Both the position numbers and the translations under genes were made by a program. Below are positions 1-8,118 of a stretch of 64,000 nt of DNA, one piece after another (within the stretch, counting starts at the first letter, position 1; every line of letters begins with the position of its first letter). The DNA is taken from positions 1 through 64,000 of the forward strand of contig JBGCFP010000001.1 of the NCBI GenBank assembly GCA_045107005.1, read 5' to 3'. Origin of the DNA: JBCCMA01 sp045107005. Its GTDB lineage: Bacteria; Pseudomonadota; Gammaproteobacteria; Steroidobacterales; JBCCMA01. The notes under the pieces are model-generated. The model ran no database searches and was not told the origin of the DNA. It saw only the letters and a list, made by a program, of their open reading frames with translations.

Positions 1-378
1 CCTATGGCACGTATCGTGTCGATGGCGTCGGCCGGGTGTGATCCGTCGACGATGGGTCGGGGCCCGGTTCCCGCGTCGCAAAAAGCACTAAAGCGCGCCG
101 GCCTGGAAGCAAAGGACATCGAGTACTTCGAACTGAACGAAGCGTTCGCTGCTCAATCGTTGGCTGTACTCACCGAGATGCAACTGCTCGAGCGCCAGGA
201 CGTGATCAACGTTAAAGGTGGCGCCATCGCGCTCGGTCATCCGCTTGGGTGCTCCGGGTCGCGCATCACCGGTGCACTCGCACACGTGCTGCAGGAAAAC
301 GACGCGCAGTTTGGGCTAGCCACCATGTGCATTGGGATGGGGCAAGGTGTCGCCACGGTGATTGAACGCCTGCATTAG
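1..378 (+). CDS. fadA: 3-ketoacyl-CoA thiolase (FadA-like), C-terminal part
   Basis: Thiolases of this family cleave 3-ketoacyl-CoA with CoA to acetyl-CoA and a shortened acyl-CoA in beta-oxidation, in the cytoplasm. The reading frame is open at the left edge, so only about the last 125 residues are present. They carry the C-terminal signatures: NEAFAAQ, the GGAIALGHPLGCSG block with the catalytic His, and CIGMGQG with the second catalytic Cys. The run QFGLATMCIG and the GHPLGCSG form fit FadA better than AtoB-type acetyl-CoA acetyltransferases. Its usual partner fadB would lie to the left, outside the window. The family is clear; the exact chain-length class is inferred. Confidence 0.88.
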   Translation, partial: PMARIVSMASAGCDPSTMGRGPVPASQKALKRAGLEAKDIEYFELNEAFAAQSLAVLTEMQLLERQDVINVKGGAIALGHPLGCSGSRITGALAHVLQENDAQFGLATMCIGMGQGVATVIERLH

Positions 379-818
379 GGCAGAAGCGCTCGCGACGCAC
401 CGTGGAGATGACAGCGTTGGTGTAGCCAATACGACGCTTTGTCATACGATCGGGCGAGGCGAGCCTTTCGCTAATTCTGATCAACACCGTAGCCAACGGT
501 GTCCTACCGTGACCATTCTCGTCAACGATGGAAGTCGGGCGGGGGACTGAGCGCCCCGCTGCCCGGTTCTTTTGCTTGTGTTGAAGATGACACGGGCGAT
601 CCCCAACCCAGCCTAAATGTCTAGGCCACGAGCATTGGTCGCCTTTTTGTTGATGAACACCAAATGATAACGAAAAGATCATGCGTTTGGAGCCGCACTC
701 AGGCTTTTTAAGCTACTGGTCCTGCTACGTTATTTCGGGGTAGAGATTCGAGCCGGCGAATTGAAAAAGCGCCGTTTCGAATCTCCCGACGTAACGTTAA
801 TCAGCGGAGATCGGTCAG
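379..818. other. Intergenic region downstream of fadA
   Basis: This 440-base stretch separates fadA from a small secreted-protein gene. Short open frames exist on both strands, but none has a convincing start context or recognisable product. The one clear structure is the inverted repeat at 743-785, listed separately. I see no tRNA and no canonical poly-T terminator directly after fadA. Confidence 0.6.
743..785 (+). promoter_or_regulatory. Long interrupted stem-loop upstream of the small secreted gene
   Basis: GAGATTCGA (743-751) pairs perfectly with TCGAATCTC (777-785). After a two-base mismatch on each side, CGGCG (754-758) pairs with CGCCG (770-774), leaving an A-rich loop of 11 bases. 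No T run follows, so a simple intrinsic terminator is unlikely. It ends 33 bases before the GTG start at 819 and could act as a leader structure, a processing site or a protein-binding site. The function is inference. Confidence 0.45.
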
Positions 819-1037
819 GTGAAAAAGAGAATTGGCGCAGGCATTGCGGCCTGCGTATTGGCGGTGGCATTCGGCACAAGCGCGTGGGCAGAGACGGCTC
901 ACAGTCCGGGGCAGAAACACGAATTTCGAGTGGTGTGGGTCGATAGCGAATCTGTAAATCATGTCCCGGGCCTTATCGCCCAGACAGATGCGTGGCTGCC
1001 GACAATACCGCTGACTACTGGGCCCCGAGCCGGCTAA
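819..1037 (+). CDS. Small secreted hypothetical protein
   Basis: A 72-residue frame begins at GTG with a purine-rich GGAGA about nine bases upstream. The N-terminus is a textbook signal peptide: KKR, a hydrophobic run, then a cleavage-like TSAWA site at about residues 20-24. That leaves a mature product of only about 48 residues with no motif I recognise. It lies downstream of the stem-loop at 743-785 and 54 bases before the lipoprotein gene, in the same direction. It could be a genuine small periplasmic protein or the degraded 5' end of a longer gene. The signal peptide is the main support for its being real. Confidence 0.5.
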   Translation: MKKRIGAGIAACVLAVAFGTSAWAETAHSPGQKHEFRVVWVDSESVNHVPGLIAQTDAWLPTIPLTTGPRAG

Positions 1038-1091
1038 AACATTATGTCAGATCGGTCTATAATCGCTCTTTGATCCCAATGAGTTATCGAC

Positions 1092-1685
1092 ATGAAGAAG
1101 ACCTGTCTGAACATTGCGCTTATCCTGCTAACGGCGTCCGCGTGCGCTGGGCATCACGAAAAAGACGAAGCCACAGCGACTGGTGAAGAAGCCATGATGC
1201 AAGCGATGCAGGCAGCGATCACCCCGGGCGAAGCGCATAAGATGCTGGCAGACAGTGTCGGCGATTACGACGCACAGATGCAGATGTGGACCGGCCCGGG
1301 CGCGCAAGCCATGGAAACGACAATGACCGTTAAACGCCATATGGATCTCGACGGGCGTGTGTTGGTCGAGCGTTGGAAAGGCAGCGTCATGGGCGCGCCG
1401 TTTGAGGGTGCGAGCCGCACCGGCTACGACAATATCAAGAAACGCTACTGGTCCACCTGGACCGATAATATGTCCACTGGTCTGCTCGTCATGTACGGCG
1501 ACTGGGACAAAATGAAAGAGCAAATGCAGTTGAAGGGTACGAGCGTCCACCCGATGACCGGCAAAGAGTATTCAACGCGCGCCGTTGGTACCTACCCGGC
1601 ACCAGGCAAAGAAACGGTCACCATGTATGAAGACCATGGACAAGGCGAATTCAAATCCATGGCTTTAACGCTGACACGTCGCTAG
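1092..1685 (+). CDS. DUF1579-like lipoprotein
   Basis: The 197-residue product begins with a lipoprotein signal, a hydrophobic stretch ending in the lipobox-like TASAC with the modified Cys at residue 18. It should therefore be lipid-anchored in the cell envelope. The body contains MLADSVGDYDAQMQMW followed by alternating hydrophobic strands, among them GRVLVERWKG and FEGASRTGYDN. This layout is that of the DUF1579 family, in which the protein forms a small beta-barrel of unknown role. It has its own ATG and is followed by the inverted repeat at 1708-1730. The family assignment rests on pattern memory; no catalytic function can be given. Confidence 0.75.
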   Translation: MKKTCLNIALILLTASACAGHHEKDEATATGEEAMMQAMQAAITPGEAHKMLADSVGDYDAQMQMWTGPGAQAMETTMTVKRHMDLDGRVLVERWKGSVMGAPFEGASRTGYDNIKKRYWSTWTDNMSTGLLVMYGDWDKMKEQMQLKGTSVHPMTGKEYSTRAVGTYPAPGKETVTMYEDHGQGEFKSMALTLTRR

Positions 1686-1707
1686 ATCGATCTGCTCATC
1701 AGGTTCC

Positions 1708-1730
1708 GCCCGGAGACGACGTCTCCGGGC
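1708..1730 (+). terminator. Perfect 10-bp hairpin after the DUF1579-like gene
   Basis: GCCCGGAGAC and GTCTCCGGGC form a perfect 10-bp GC-rich stem with a three-base loop, 23 bases after the stop codon. There is no T run on either side, so it is a weak or factor-assisted terminator at best. It could also stabilise the mRNA 3' end. Confidence 0.5.
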
Positions 1731-1961
1731 AGGCCACCCACCTCCGACCTCAAGACAAGCTTCGCTTGCGCACTGCGTCAGCGATTTGACGTAATCCCCG
1801 TCCGTCGGCATAGAGCGACTCAAAAAATCGTTTGAGCTCATCGCGTAAGCGCGTCTTGACGACGTGATGCAGAGCAATGCGCTGATTCGTCGCCTTAGTA
1901 TCCGGTTCAGCACACCGTGAGTCGGTCGCTAACCGATTAAGCGCCTCACGGACGGACCGTC

Positions 1962-4900
1962 TTGAAAATTACACCCTTGCTCATTGCTGCCACTCTCTTA
2001 GCTCTGTGTCGAGCGAGCGGGGCGGCGACTTTGCCACTAACGCCCGATCCCCCCTTTCGGGTTTACTCTGTTGCGGAAGGGCTGAATCAGAAAACGGTTC
2101 TGGCCATTGCCCAGGATCACGACGGGTTCCTATGGATTGCAACGTTTGGCGGTCTTAACCGGTTTGACGGTCGCACGTTCGAGAGTTACACCACGCGCCA
2201 GGGTTTACGCCAGAATCTCATCCAGGCGCTTTTCGTTGACAGCGAAAACCGGGTGTGGGCAGGTGACGCTGCGGGCGGACTGACCGTCATCAAAGATGGC
2301 CAGGTCGTGCGTACGTTCGCACCGGAGGACAGCGGGCGTGGCGTGGCCCGTTCCATTATTCAGGTCGGCGACCTGTTGTACATTGGCTCGCAACCGGGAG
2401 GGGTCAGATCCCTGTCATTGTCGAATCTGGATGAGGGGCCCGTCCCCATTCCCGACGCGCCCAGCGAAGTGTTAACGCTGGTTGCTCGCGGCGACGGCGA
2501 AATTGTCGCGCTGAGCTCCATTGGCCTGCACCTCTACCGCCCGGATGCAAAACCCCAATTTACCCTGATCCGGGAGGGCGTCACGGCACTTGCGTCAGAT
2601 GCGAGTGGACGGATTGCCGTCGGCGATCAGGCGGGGCGAGTTGGCTGGCTTGAAGGCAATACCATTAACTGGCTTCCCACGAGATACGGTGGCGGCGTGA
2701 TCGTACTCGCCATGAAAGACGGTGAAATCACGTGGCTTCTCGTCGAAGGACAAGGCTTTCGCCAGTTCGGCGATCCGGACGCGCCCGTGTTGCTGCCAGC
2801 CGGTGGCGACGGCTATTCGCTTTACGATAGCGAGGGCGTCTTTTGGGTGCCGGATAGCACCGGCCTGGCGCGGTATCTCGGCTCGCGTTTTCAGCACTTC
2901 TCTTTGGAAATTGACGGCGTTCGTCCTGAGGTTTTTTCCATTGTGCCAGGTGCGTACGGCGACTACTGGTTCGGCACCAGTCTGGGTCTGCTGCACGCTG
3001 ACCGGGACGGCCTGCTTACCAACACTTCCGATCAACTTGGTATCGAGCGCCGTGAAGTTCGCGACGTTCGTCTCTCTTCCGACGACAAGACGTTGTGGAT
3101 CGGGCAAGTTCGCGGTCCGGTGCACGCAATCGACGTTGCCTCCGGGACCATTCGCAAAACCCTGGGTGACGCCACCTCGCTAACGGTCAGTCTGGAACTC
3201 GATGATCAGGACCGGGTTTGGTTTGGCAGCTACATAGGCTCGCTCACGGTTCACGACGACGCGACCGATACCACCTGGAGTTTCGATCTTGGCACCGGAG
3301 CGTCGGTGTACACCCTCGACTTCGCGCAAGATGGCGTCATGTGGTTTGGTGCCAACTACAACGGCATTTTTCGCATCGACACGCGAAACGCTGACGCAGA
3401 GCCCGAGCAGGTGGTGTCCGACGCGAGTCTGGGTGAAGAAATCTACACGCAAGTGGTGGCGGGGGACGACGGCGTAGTCTGGTTTACCGGCATCCAGGGC
3501 GGTGTATTCAAATGGCAAGACGGCGACGTTTCCCGCGTAGTTCCCGAAACAGAGCTGGCAGACAATACGGTTTACTCCATCGCGCCACTTCCTGACAACA
3601 CGTTGGTGCTGGCAACCAGCAGAGGTGCCTACCGTTTCGATCTGGAAACCGAAACGATGGAACAATACGCCGCATTGGAAGGCTTTGTTGCCATTGAAGC
3701 AAAAGTCCACAGTAACTTTTTTGACGGCGATCACTCCCTGATGATTGGTACGACCAGTGGTGTCACCGTCATGGATGTGAGAGTGCCGATGGCCGGGGTT
3801 GGCACGCCGACCCCGAAAATTACGCGGCGCACTGTCGATGAGACTGACGTGATCGCCGGCAGCGAACTGCCGACCGACGCCGCCTACAAAAACGTGCGCA
3901 TTCAATTCACCGCTCTGTCGACGCGCAATCCGCTGGGTCTGGAGTATAGCTACCGACTGACCGGTCAAAGCAACGAATGGAGCGTACCGACACAAACCAC
4001 ATCCATTGAGTACTCGACGCTTAAGCCCGGCGCCTACGTGTTTCAGGTGCGAGCGCGATTACCACGTGGCGACTTCGGCGATGCGACGAGTTGGTCGTTT
4101 ACGGTGCCGACGCCATTTTGGCGCACGAGTTGGTTTATAGCGCTGGCGACGGCTTTGGCCATGGGTTTGATCTGGCTAATGATTCGACTGCGCTTGCAAT
4201 CCATCGCGCGAATCAACCGTCGGTTGCGCCGCGAAGTGGCCGAGCGCACGCAGTCGATTGAGGCCGGCAGGCATGAGTTGGAGCTGTCGTACCAGGAATT
4301 GGAGAGAGAGAGCCGGCAGCGGCAAAAAGCGGACGCGCGGCGCGCCGATGTTGAAGCCCGTTTTCACCAAGCGTATCAAAACTCACCCATGGGCATGGCG
4401 CTCGTTGATACCGAGGGTCTGGTTTACGACGCCAATCCAAAAATGAAAACCATGTTCTGGCCAAACTCGGCACCTGACGATCGTGAGCCGCTGGTCGCCG
4501 TGGTGGCGCAAGCCGATCGCGAACGTTTCTCGGCTTATTTGGAGTCCTGCGCCGACGCAACGACAGACCAAAGCAGTATGGAATTCGACTGCCTTGACGC
4601 TGAAGACGCTTGGCGCCGAATCGATTTTCATCCGTCTGCCGTTCGGGATCACGATGAGCGACTCAAATACATTGTCGTCATTGCTCACGACGTCACCGAG
4701 AGTCGTGCAATGACAGACCAGCTGGAGTACCAGGCCAGCTTTGATGAGCTGACCGGGTTGGTTAACCGCCGCGCTTTTTCAGCTCGTCTTGAAGAAGTCG
4801 GGGCGGCATCTGCGACCAGCGAAGATGCGTTTTTGATGTTTCTTGATCTGGATCAGTTCAAGGTCGTCAACGACACTTGCGGTCACGCTGCAGGCGATGA

Positions 4901-6047
4901 GTTGTTGCGCAAAGTATCCAAACTCATTCGCAAATGTGTACGTGATCACGATACCGTCGCGCGTCTTGGTGGTGACGAATTCGCGCTTATTCTGGTCGGT
5001 TGTAGCGAGGAAGTCGCCATGCAGCGTGCGGAGGACGTGCGCCAATCCATTCAGGATCTCGAGTTCCTGTGGGGCCAGGATGTGTTTCGAATCGGCGTTA
5101 GCATCGGCGTTGTTCCGGTAAATCATTCCATTCGGGACCTCAATGAACTTCAGCAGCTCGCTGACGCTGCCTGCTACGCGGCGAAAGAGGCCGGTCGCAA
5201 TCGCGTTCACCTGGTGGCAGGGAAGAGCGATGCCGTCCACGAGCATCGCGGCGAGATGCGTTGGGTACAGCGTCTGAACCATGCGATAGACAACGACAGT
5301 TTTGTCTTGTTCGGGCAATGCATTTTGCCGCTCGGAACGCCGAGCATTTCTGCCGAAAGGATCGAGGTGCTGCTGCGGATGCGCGACCGCAAGAGTGATC
5401 GACTGATCCCGCCGGGTGCGTTCATGCCCGCGGCGGAGCGATATGGCTTGCAGGGACGACTCGACCAATGGGTTGTGCGCAACGTCATTGAGGTGTTGAC
5501 CGCTCAAGCCCCTGAGACGGTGGCGACCCAGCAGTACTGGGTCAATCTTTCCGGTGCCAGTGTCGGTGACCCGAAGATTTCGCACGAGCTTGTCCGAATT
5601 GTTGAGGCGGCGAAACTGCCACGCGGTTGTCTGAATTTCGAGATTACGGAAACGGCGGTAATCCGAAAAATTGACGACGCCGCGACACTGATCAGCGCTC
5701 TGCAGGAAATGGGCTGTCGATTTGCACTGGATGATTTTGGAAGTGGACTATCTTCGTTTGGCTACCTCAAGCGACTGAACGTCGACTGCATCAAGATTGA
5801 CGGACAGTTTGTCCGCGACATTACGAGCGATCCGACAGACAGAATCTTCGTCAAATCCATTATCGACATTGCCCACACTTTGGGTATGCGAGTTGTGGCT
5901 GAGTTTGTTGAGGACGAAAAAATTCTCGACATGGTTCGCGCCTTGGGCAGCGACTATGCACAGGGCTTTGGCGTTCATCGGCCCGAGCCACTGGCGAAAT
6001 TGGTCGATATTGACCCGCCCCGCCGAGCGGCCACACTGGGCGGATAA
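1962..6047 (+). CDS. Periplasmic propeller / PAS / GGDEF-EAL sensor protein
   Basis: This 1361-residue protein makes or degrades c-di-GMP in response to a periplasmic signal. A signal peptide (1-21) precedes repeated regulator-propeller blades (FLWIATFGGLNRFDG and similar, to about residue 620). Then come a Y_Y_Y domain (about 640-720), one membrane helix (about 724-745), a coiled coil, a PAS domain (about 797-910), a GGDEF domain with intact GGDEF at about 1003-1007, and an EAL domain. The EAL signature reads EVLLR and the usual AEGVE reads AEFVE; other phosphodiesterase motifs (EITE, DDFGSG, IKID) are kept. Both activities are possible, with cyclase more secure. The start is TTG, chosen because it gives a clean signal peptide. 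Confidence 0.9.
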   Translation: MKITPLLIAATLLALCRASGAATLPLTPDPPFRVYSVAEGLNQKTVLAIAQDHDGFLWIATFGGLNRFDGRTFESYTTRQGLRQNLIQALFVDSENRVWAGDAAGGLTVIKDGQVVRTFAPEDSGRGVARSIIQVGDLLYIGSQPGGVRSLSLSNLDEGPVPIPDAPSEVLTLVARGDGEIVALSSIGLHLYRPDAKPQFTLIREGVTALASDASGRIAVGDQAGRVGWLEGNTINWLPTRYGGGVIVLAMKDGEITWLLVEGQGFRQFGDPDAPVLLPAGGDGYSLYDSEGVFWVPDSTGLARYLGSRFQHFSLEIDGVRPEVFSIVPGAYGDYWFGTSLGLLHADRDGLLTNTSDQLGIERREVRDVRLSSDDKTLWIGQVRGPVHAIDVASGTIRKTLGDATSLTVSLELDDQDRVWFGSYIGSLTVHDDATDTTWSFDLGTGASVYTLDFAQDGVMWFGANYNGIFRIDTRNADAEPEQVVSDASLGEEIYTQVVAGDDGVVWFTGIQGGVFKWQDGDVSRVVPETELADNTVYSIAPLPDNTLVLATSRGAYRFDLETETMEQYAALEGFVAIEAKVHSNFFDGDHSLMIGTTSGVTVMDVRVPMAGVGTPTPKITRRTVDETDVIAGSELPTDAAYKNVRIQFTALSTRNPLGLEYSYRLTGQSNEWSVPTQTTSIEYSTLKPGAYVFQVRARLPRGDFGDATSWSFTVPTPFWRTSWFIALATALAMGLIWLMIRLRLQSIARINRRLRREVAERTQSIEAGRHELELSYQELERESRQRQKADARRADVEARFHQAYQNSPMGMALVDTEGLVYDANPKMKTMFWPNSAPDDREPLVAVVAQADRERFSAYLESCADATTDQSSMEFDCLDAEDAWRRIDFHPSAVRDHDERLKYIVVIAHDVTESRAMTDQLEYQASFDELTGLVNRRAFSARLEEVGAASATSEDAFLMFLDLDQFKVVNDTCGHAAGDELLRKVSKLIRKCVRDHDTVARLGGDEFALILVGCSEEVAMQRAEDVRQSIQDLEFLWGQDVFRIGVSIGVVPVNHSIRDLNELQQLADAACYAAKEAGRNRVHLVAGKSDAVHEHRGEMRWVQRLNHAIDNDSFVLFGQCILPLGTPSISAERIEVLLRMRDRKSDRLIPPGAFMPAAERYGLQGRLDQWVVRNVIEVLTAQAPETVATQQYWVNLSGASVGDPKISHELVRIVEAAKLPRGCLNFEITETAVIRKIDDAATLISALQEMGCRFALDDFGSGLSSFGYLKRLNVDCIKIDGQFVRDITSDPTDRIFVKSIIDIAHTLGMRVVAEFVEDEKILDMVRALGSDYAQGFGVHRPEPLAKLVDIDPPRRAATLGG

Positions 6048-6261
6048 CTGGCGGCTCACAAACTCCTCGCACCGTTGTGGTTTTGCATAACGCGTTTTTT
6101 GACCTGAATAGTAGGTGCTCAATTTAACGTAACGTCAAGTTGCGCACGCCCATTGCGTTTGGCACCTCTAAGCGTCGGGTTTCTGTCGGCATCTGTGATC
6201 CATCACCTCGCGTAAGCCCTCTAACTGCGGATAATAGAAGGGTCAACAGAGGACCACGCGC

Positions 6262-8118
6262 TTGGCCATATCTCCCTCCACGTTATTCGATGCGTCAACT
6301 TGCACCGAAAAAACTGCTGTGCCCGGCGGCGTGCGATCGTGGTTGATACAGAACGCTCACGCACTGAGCGCAGCGGCAGCTATTGCTATCGTGCGTCAGG
6401 GCGACCAGGTGAACGTGGTTAGCGGGCATCCGGAGAACGCCGAGTCCAATACCCAACTACGTGACGTGGCGGCCACGGCACTGAAAGACGGTGCTCATGT
6501 CGGCACGCCCGCGAATCCAACACGAAACACCCACGTTCACGTTGGCTTGCGCATTCGCCTTGGCGGCCGCCCGGGGGCAGTGGCGTTTGCGCTTCCAGCA
6601 GAAGCCGACGTGGATCACCGCGCTCTGATCAAGCGTGTGTGCCAAATCGTATTGCGTCGCGATGAAGACGGGGCAAATGCCGCGGGCCAGATCACCGCGC
6701 TAGAACCCAAATCCACAAGCCCTGCGGGAATGACGACTGACCCGGCGGCGCTGCTGCTTGCGCGTCAGGGCACGGCTCTGGACGTCGTTGCCGCACTCCT
6801 TGATCATCCAGATAGCGTGCGCTCCTATCGCGCGTTCGTCGATGCGATCGCCCTTCGGTTTGGCTGCCAGCGTGTCACCTTGGGAACACGTGCCGGCAGG
6901 CGTATGACCCTTGCCGCCGTGTCGGGTACCGCTGATATTGATGCACGCAACGCTGCCATGACTTACGTGACCTGTGCGCTGGAAGAGACTGCTCAGATTG
7001 GTGGCGTCGTCGCGTTGCCGGTAGCAGACCCAAACGAAGCAACGCCTCCGCTGCACCTCGCGCTGGCACAGAGCATCAACAAGCCAGCGCTATTGAGCTT
7101 GCCTTTGGTCGATGAACAGACCGTCACTGGCGCACTTTTGCTGGAGCGTGACCGGGAATTTGACGGCGAAGAGGTTGATCGATTGAACGAGCTGGTCTTG
7201 TTGGTCGCACCCATCATTGGACTGAAACAACGCGACGCCAGAGGCCCGGGCTACAAAGTGCTGCGCTCGTTGCGGCGCGGCGGCGCCTGGCTGCTCGGCG
7301 GTGAGAATCTGACGGCAAAGTTTGTGTCACTGCTGCTGTTGGCGTTTGCCGTTGGCTCCACGCAGTACACGAGGGTGTTCACCATTGAGGCGGATGCTTC
7401 GATCGAGGCGAGCTTGCAGCGAGCTGTTGTCGCGGGTTCTAACAGTTTTATCAGCCAGGTCGAAAAGCGAGCTGGCGACGTCGTCTACCAGGGTGATGTC
7501 CTGGCCCGCCTTGACGTCGAAGACTTGCAGCTTGAGCGCATCAAGTGGGACAGCGAGCGCGATAAGGTCGCTAAGGAGCAGCGCGCCACGATGGCTCAAC
7601 GCGATCGAACGCGCGTACGAATTCTGTCGGCAAAGCGCGCTCAGGCGCAAACGCAGATCGATTTTCTGGATACTCAGATCGCTCGTGCGGTCTTGCGTGC
7701 GCCCATCGACGGCGTGGTGATCGCCGGCGATTTATCCGAAGCGCTCGGCAGTCCGGTAGAGCGCGGTCAGGTTTTGTTCGAAGTCGCATCATTGGTCGAC
7801 TACCGCTTGATTTTGATGATCGATGAGGCCGATATCGGGATTATTGCTGAGGGCTACACGGGTCGTCTGCGTTTGCGCAGCATGCCCCAGCAGACGTTTC
7901 CGTTTACCGTGACCGGCATAACGCCTGTGTCGGAAGCCGCCGGCGGTGTGAATCGTTTTCGCCTCGAGGCGGAGTTGATTAAGCGGCCGAAAATGCTGCG
8001 TCCCGGTATGGCCGGAATCGCCAAAATAGAAGCCGGCGAACGCTCCGTTGGCTGGATCTGGACACGTTCCTTCCTGGATTGGGCGCGGCTACAGCTGTGG
8101 AAGCGTGGCCTGCTGTGA
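6262..8118 (+). CDS. GAF domain-HlyD membrane fusion protein
   Basis: An unusual adaptor of 618 residues. The first 340 are soluble and include a GAF-like region (about 150-325, ending in LSLPLVDEQTVTGALLLER). One membrane helix (about 354-373) leads to a HlyD-type segment: a lipoyl-like half GDVVYQGDVLARLD, a coiled-coil hairpin, the second half LRAPIDGVVIAGDL and a beta-barrel. HlyD proteins bridge an inner-membrane exporter to the outer membrane. The start is TTG with AGAGGA about eight bases upstream. The stop codon overlaps the start of the next gene (TGATG), so the two are probably translationally coupled. The GAF part suggests gating by a small cytoplasmic ligand, which is inference. 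Confidence 0.82.
   Translation: MAISPSTLFDASTCTEKTAVPGGVRSWLIQNAHALSAAAAIAIVRQGDQVNVVSGHPENAESNTQLRDVAATALKDGAHVGTPANPTRNTHVHVGLRIRLGGRPGAVAFALPAEADVDHRALIKRVCQIVLRRDEDGANAAGQITALEPKSTSPAGMTTDPAALLLARQGTALDVVAALLDHPDSVRSYRAFVDAIALRFGCQRVTLGTRAGRRMTLAAVSGTADIDARNAAMTYVTCALEETAQIGGVVALPVADPNEATPPLHLALAQSINKPALLSLPLVDEQTVTGALLLERDREFDGEEVDRLNELVLLVAPIIGLKQRDARGPGYKVLRSLRRGGAWLLGGENLTAKFVSLLLLAFAVGSTQYTRVFTIEADASIEASLQRAVVAGSNSFISQVEKRAGDVVYQGDVLARLDVEDLQLERIKWDSERDKVAKEQRATMAQRDRTRVRILSAKRAQAQTQIDFLDTQIARAVLRAPIDGVVIAGDLSEALGSPVERGQVLFEVASLVDYRLILMIDEADIGIIAEGYTGRLRLRSMPQQTFPFTVTGITPVSEAAGGVNRFRLEAELIKRPKMLRPGMAGIAKIEAGERSVGWIWTRSFLDWARLQLWKRGLL

Noticed and set aside
266..682. Minus-strand frame of 138 residues overlapping the end of fadA
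   Set aside because: Composition is arginine/proline-rich shadow type, with no motif and no ribosome-binding site, and it overlaps a certain gene.
1665..1913. Minus-strand 82-residue frame after the DUF1579-like gene
   Set aside because: No recognisable domain or start signal, and it runs across the hairpin at 1708-1730.
3180..3995. Minus-strand 271-residue frame inside the propeller sensor gene
   Set aside because: Shadow of a well-supported gene; no domain recognised.
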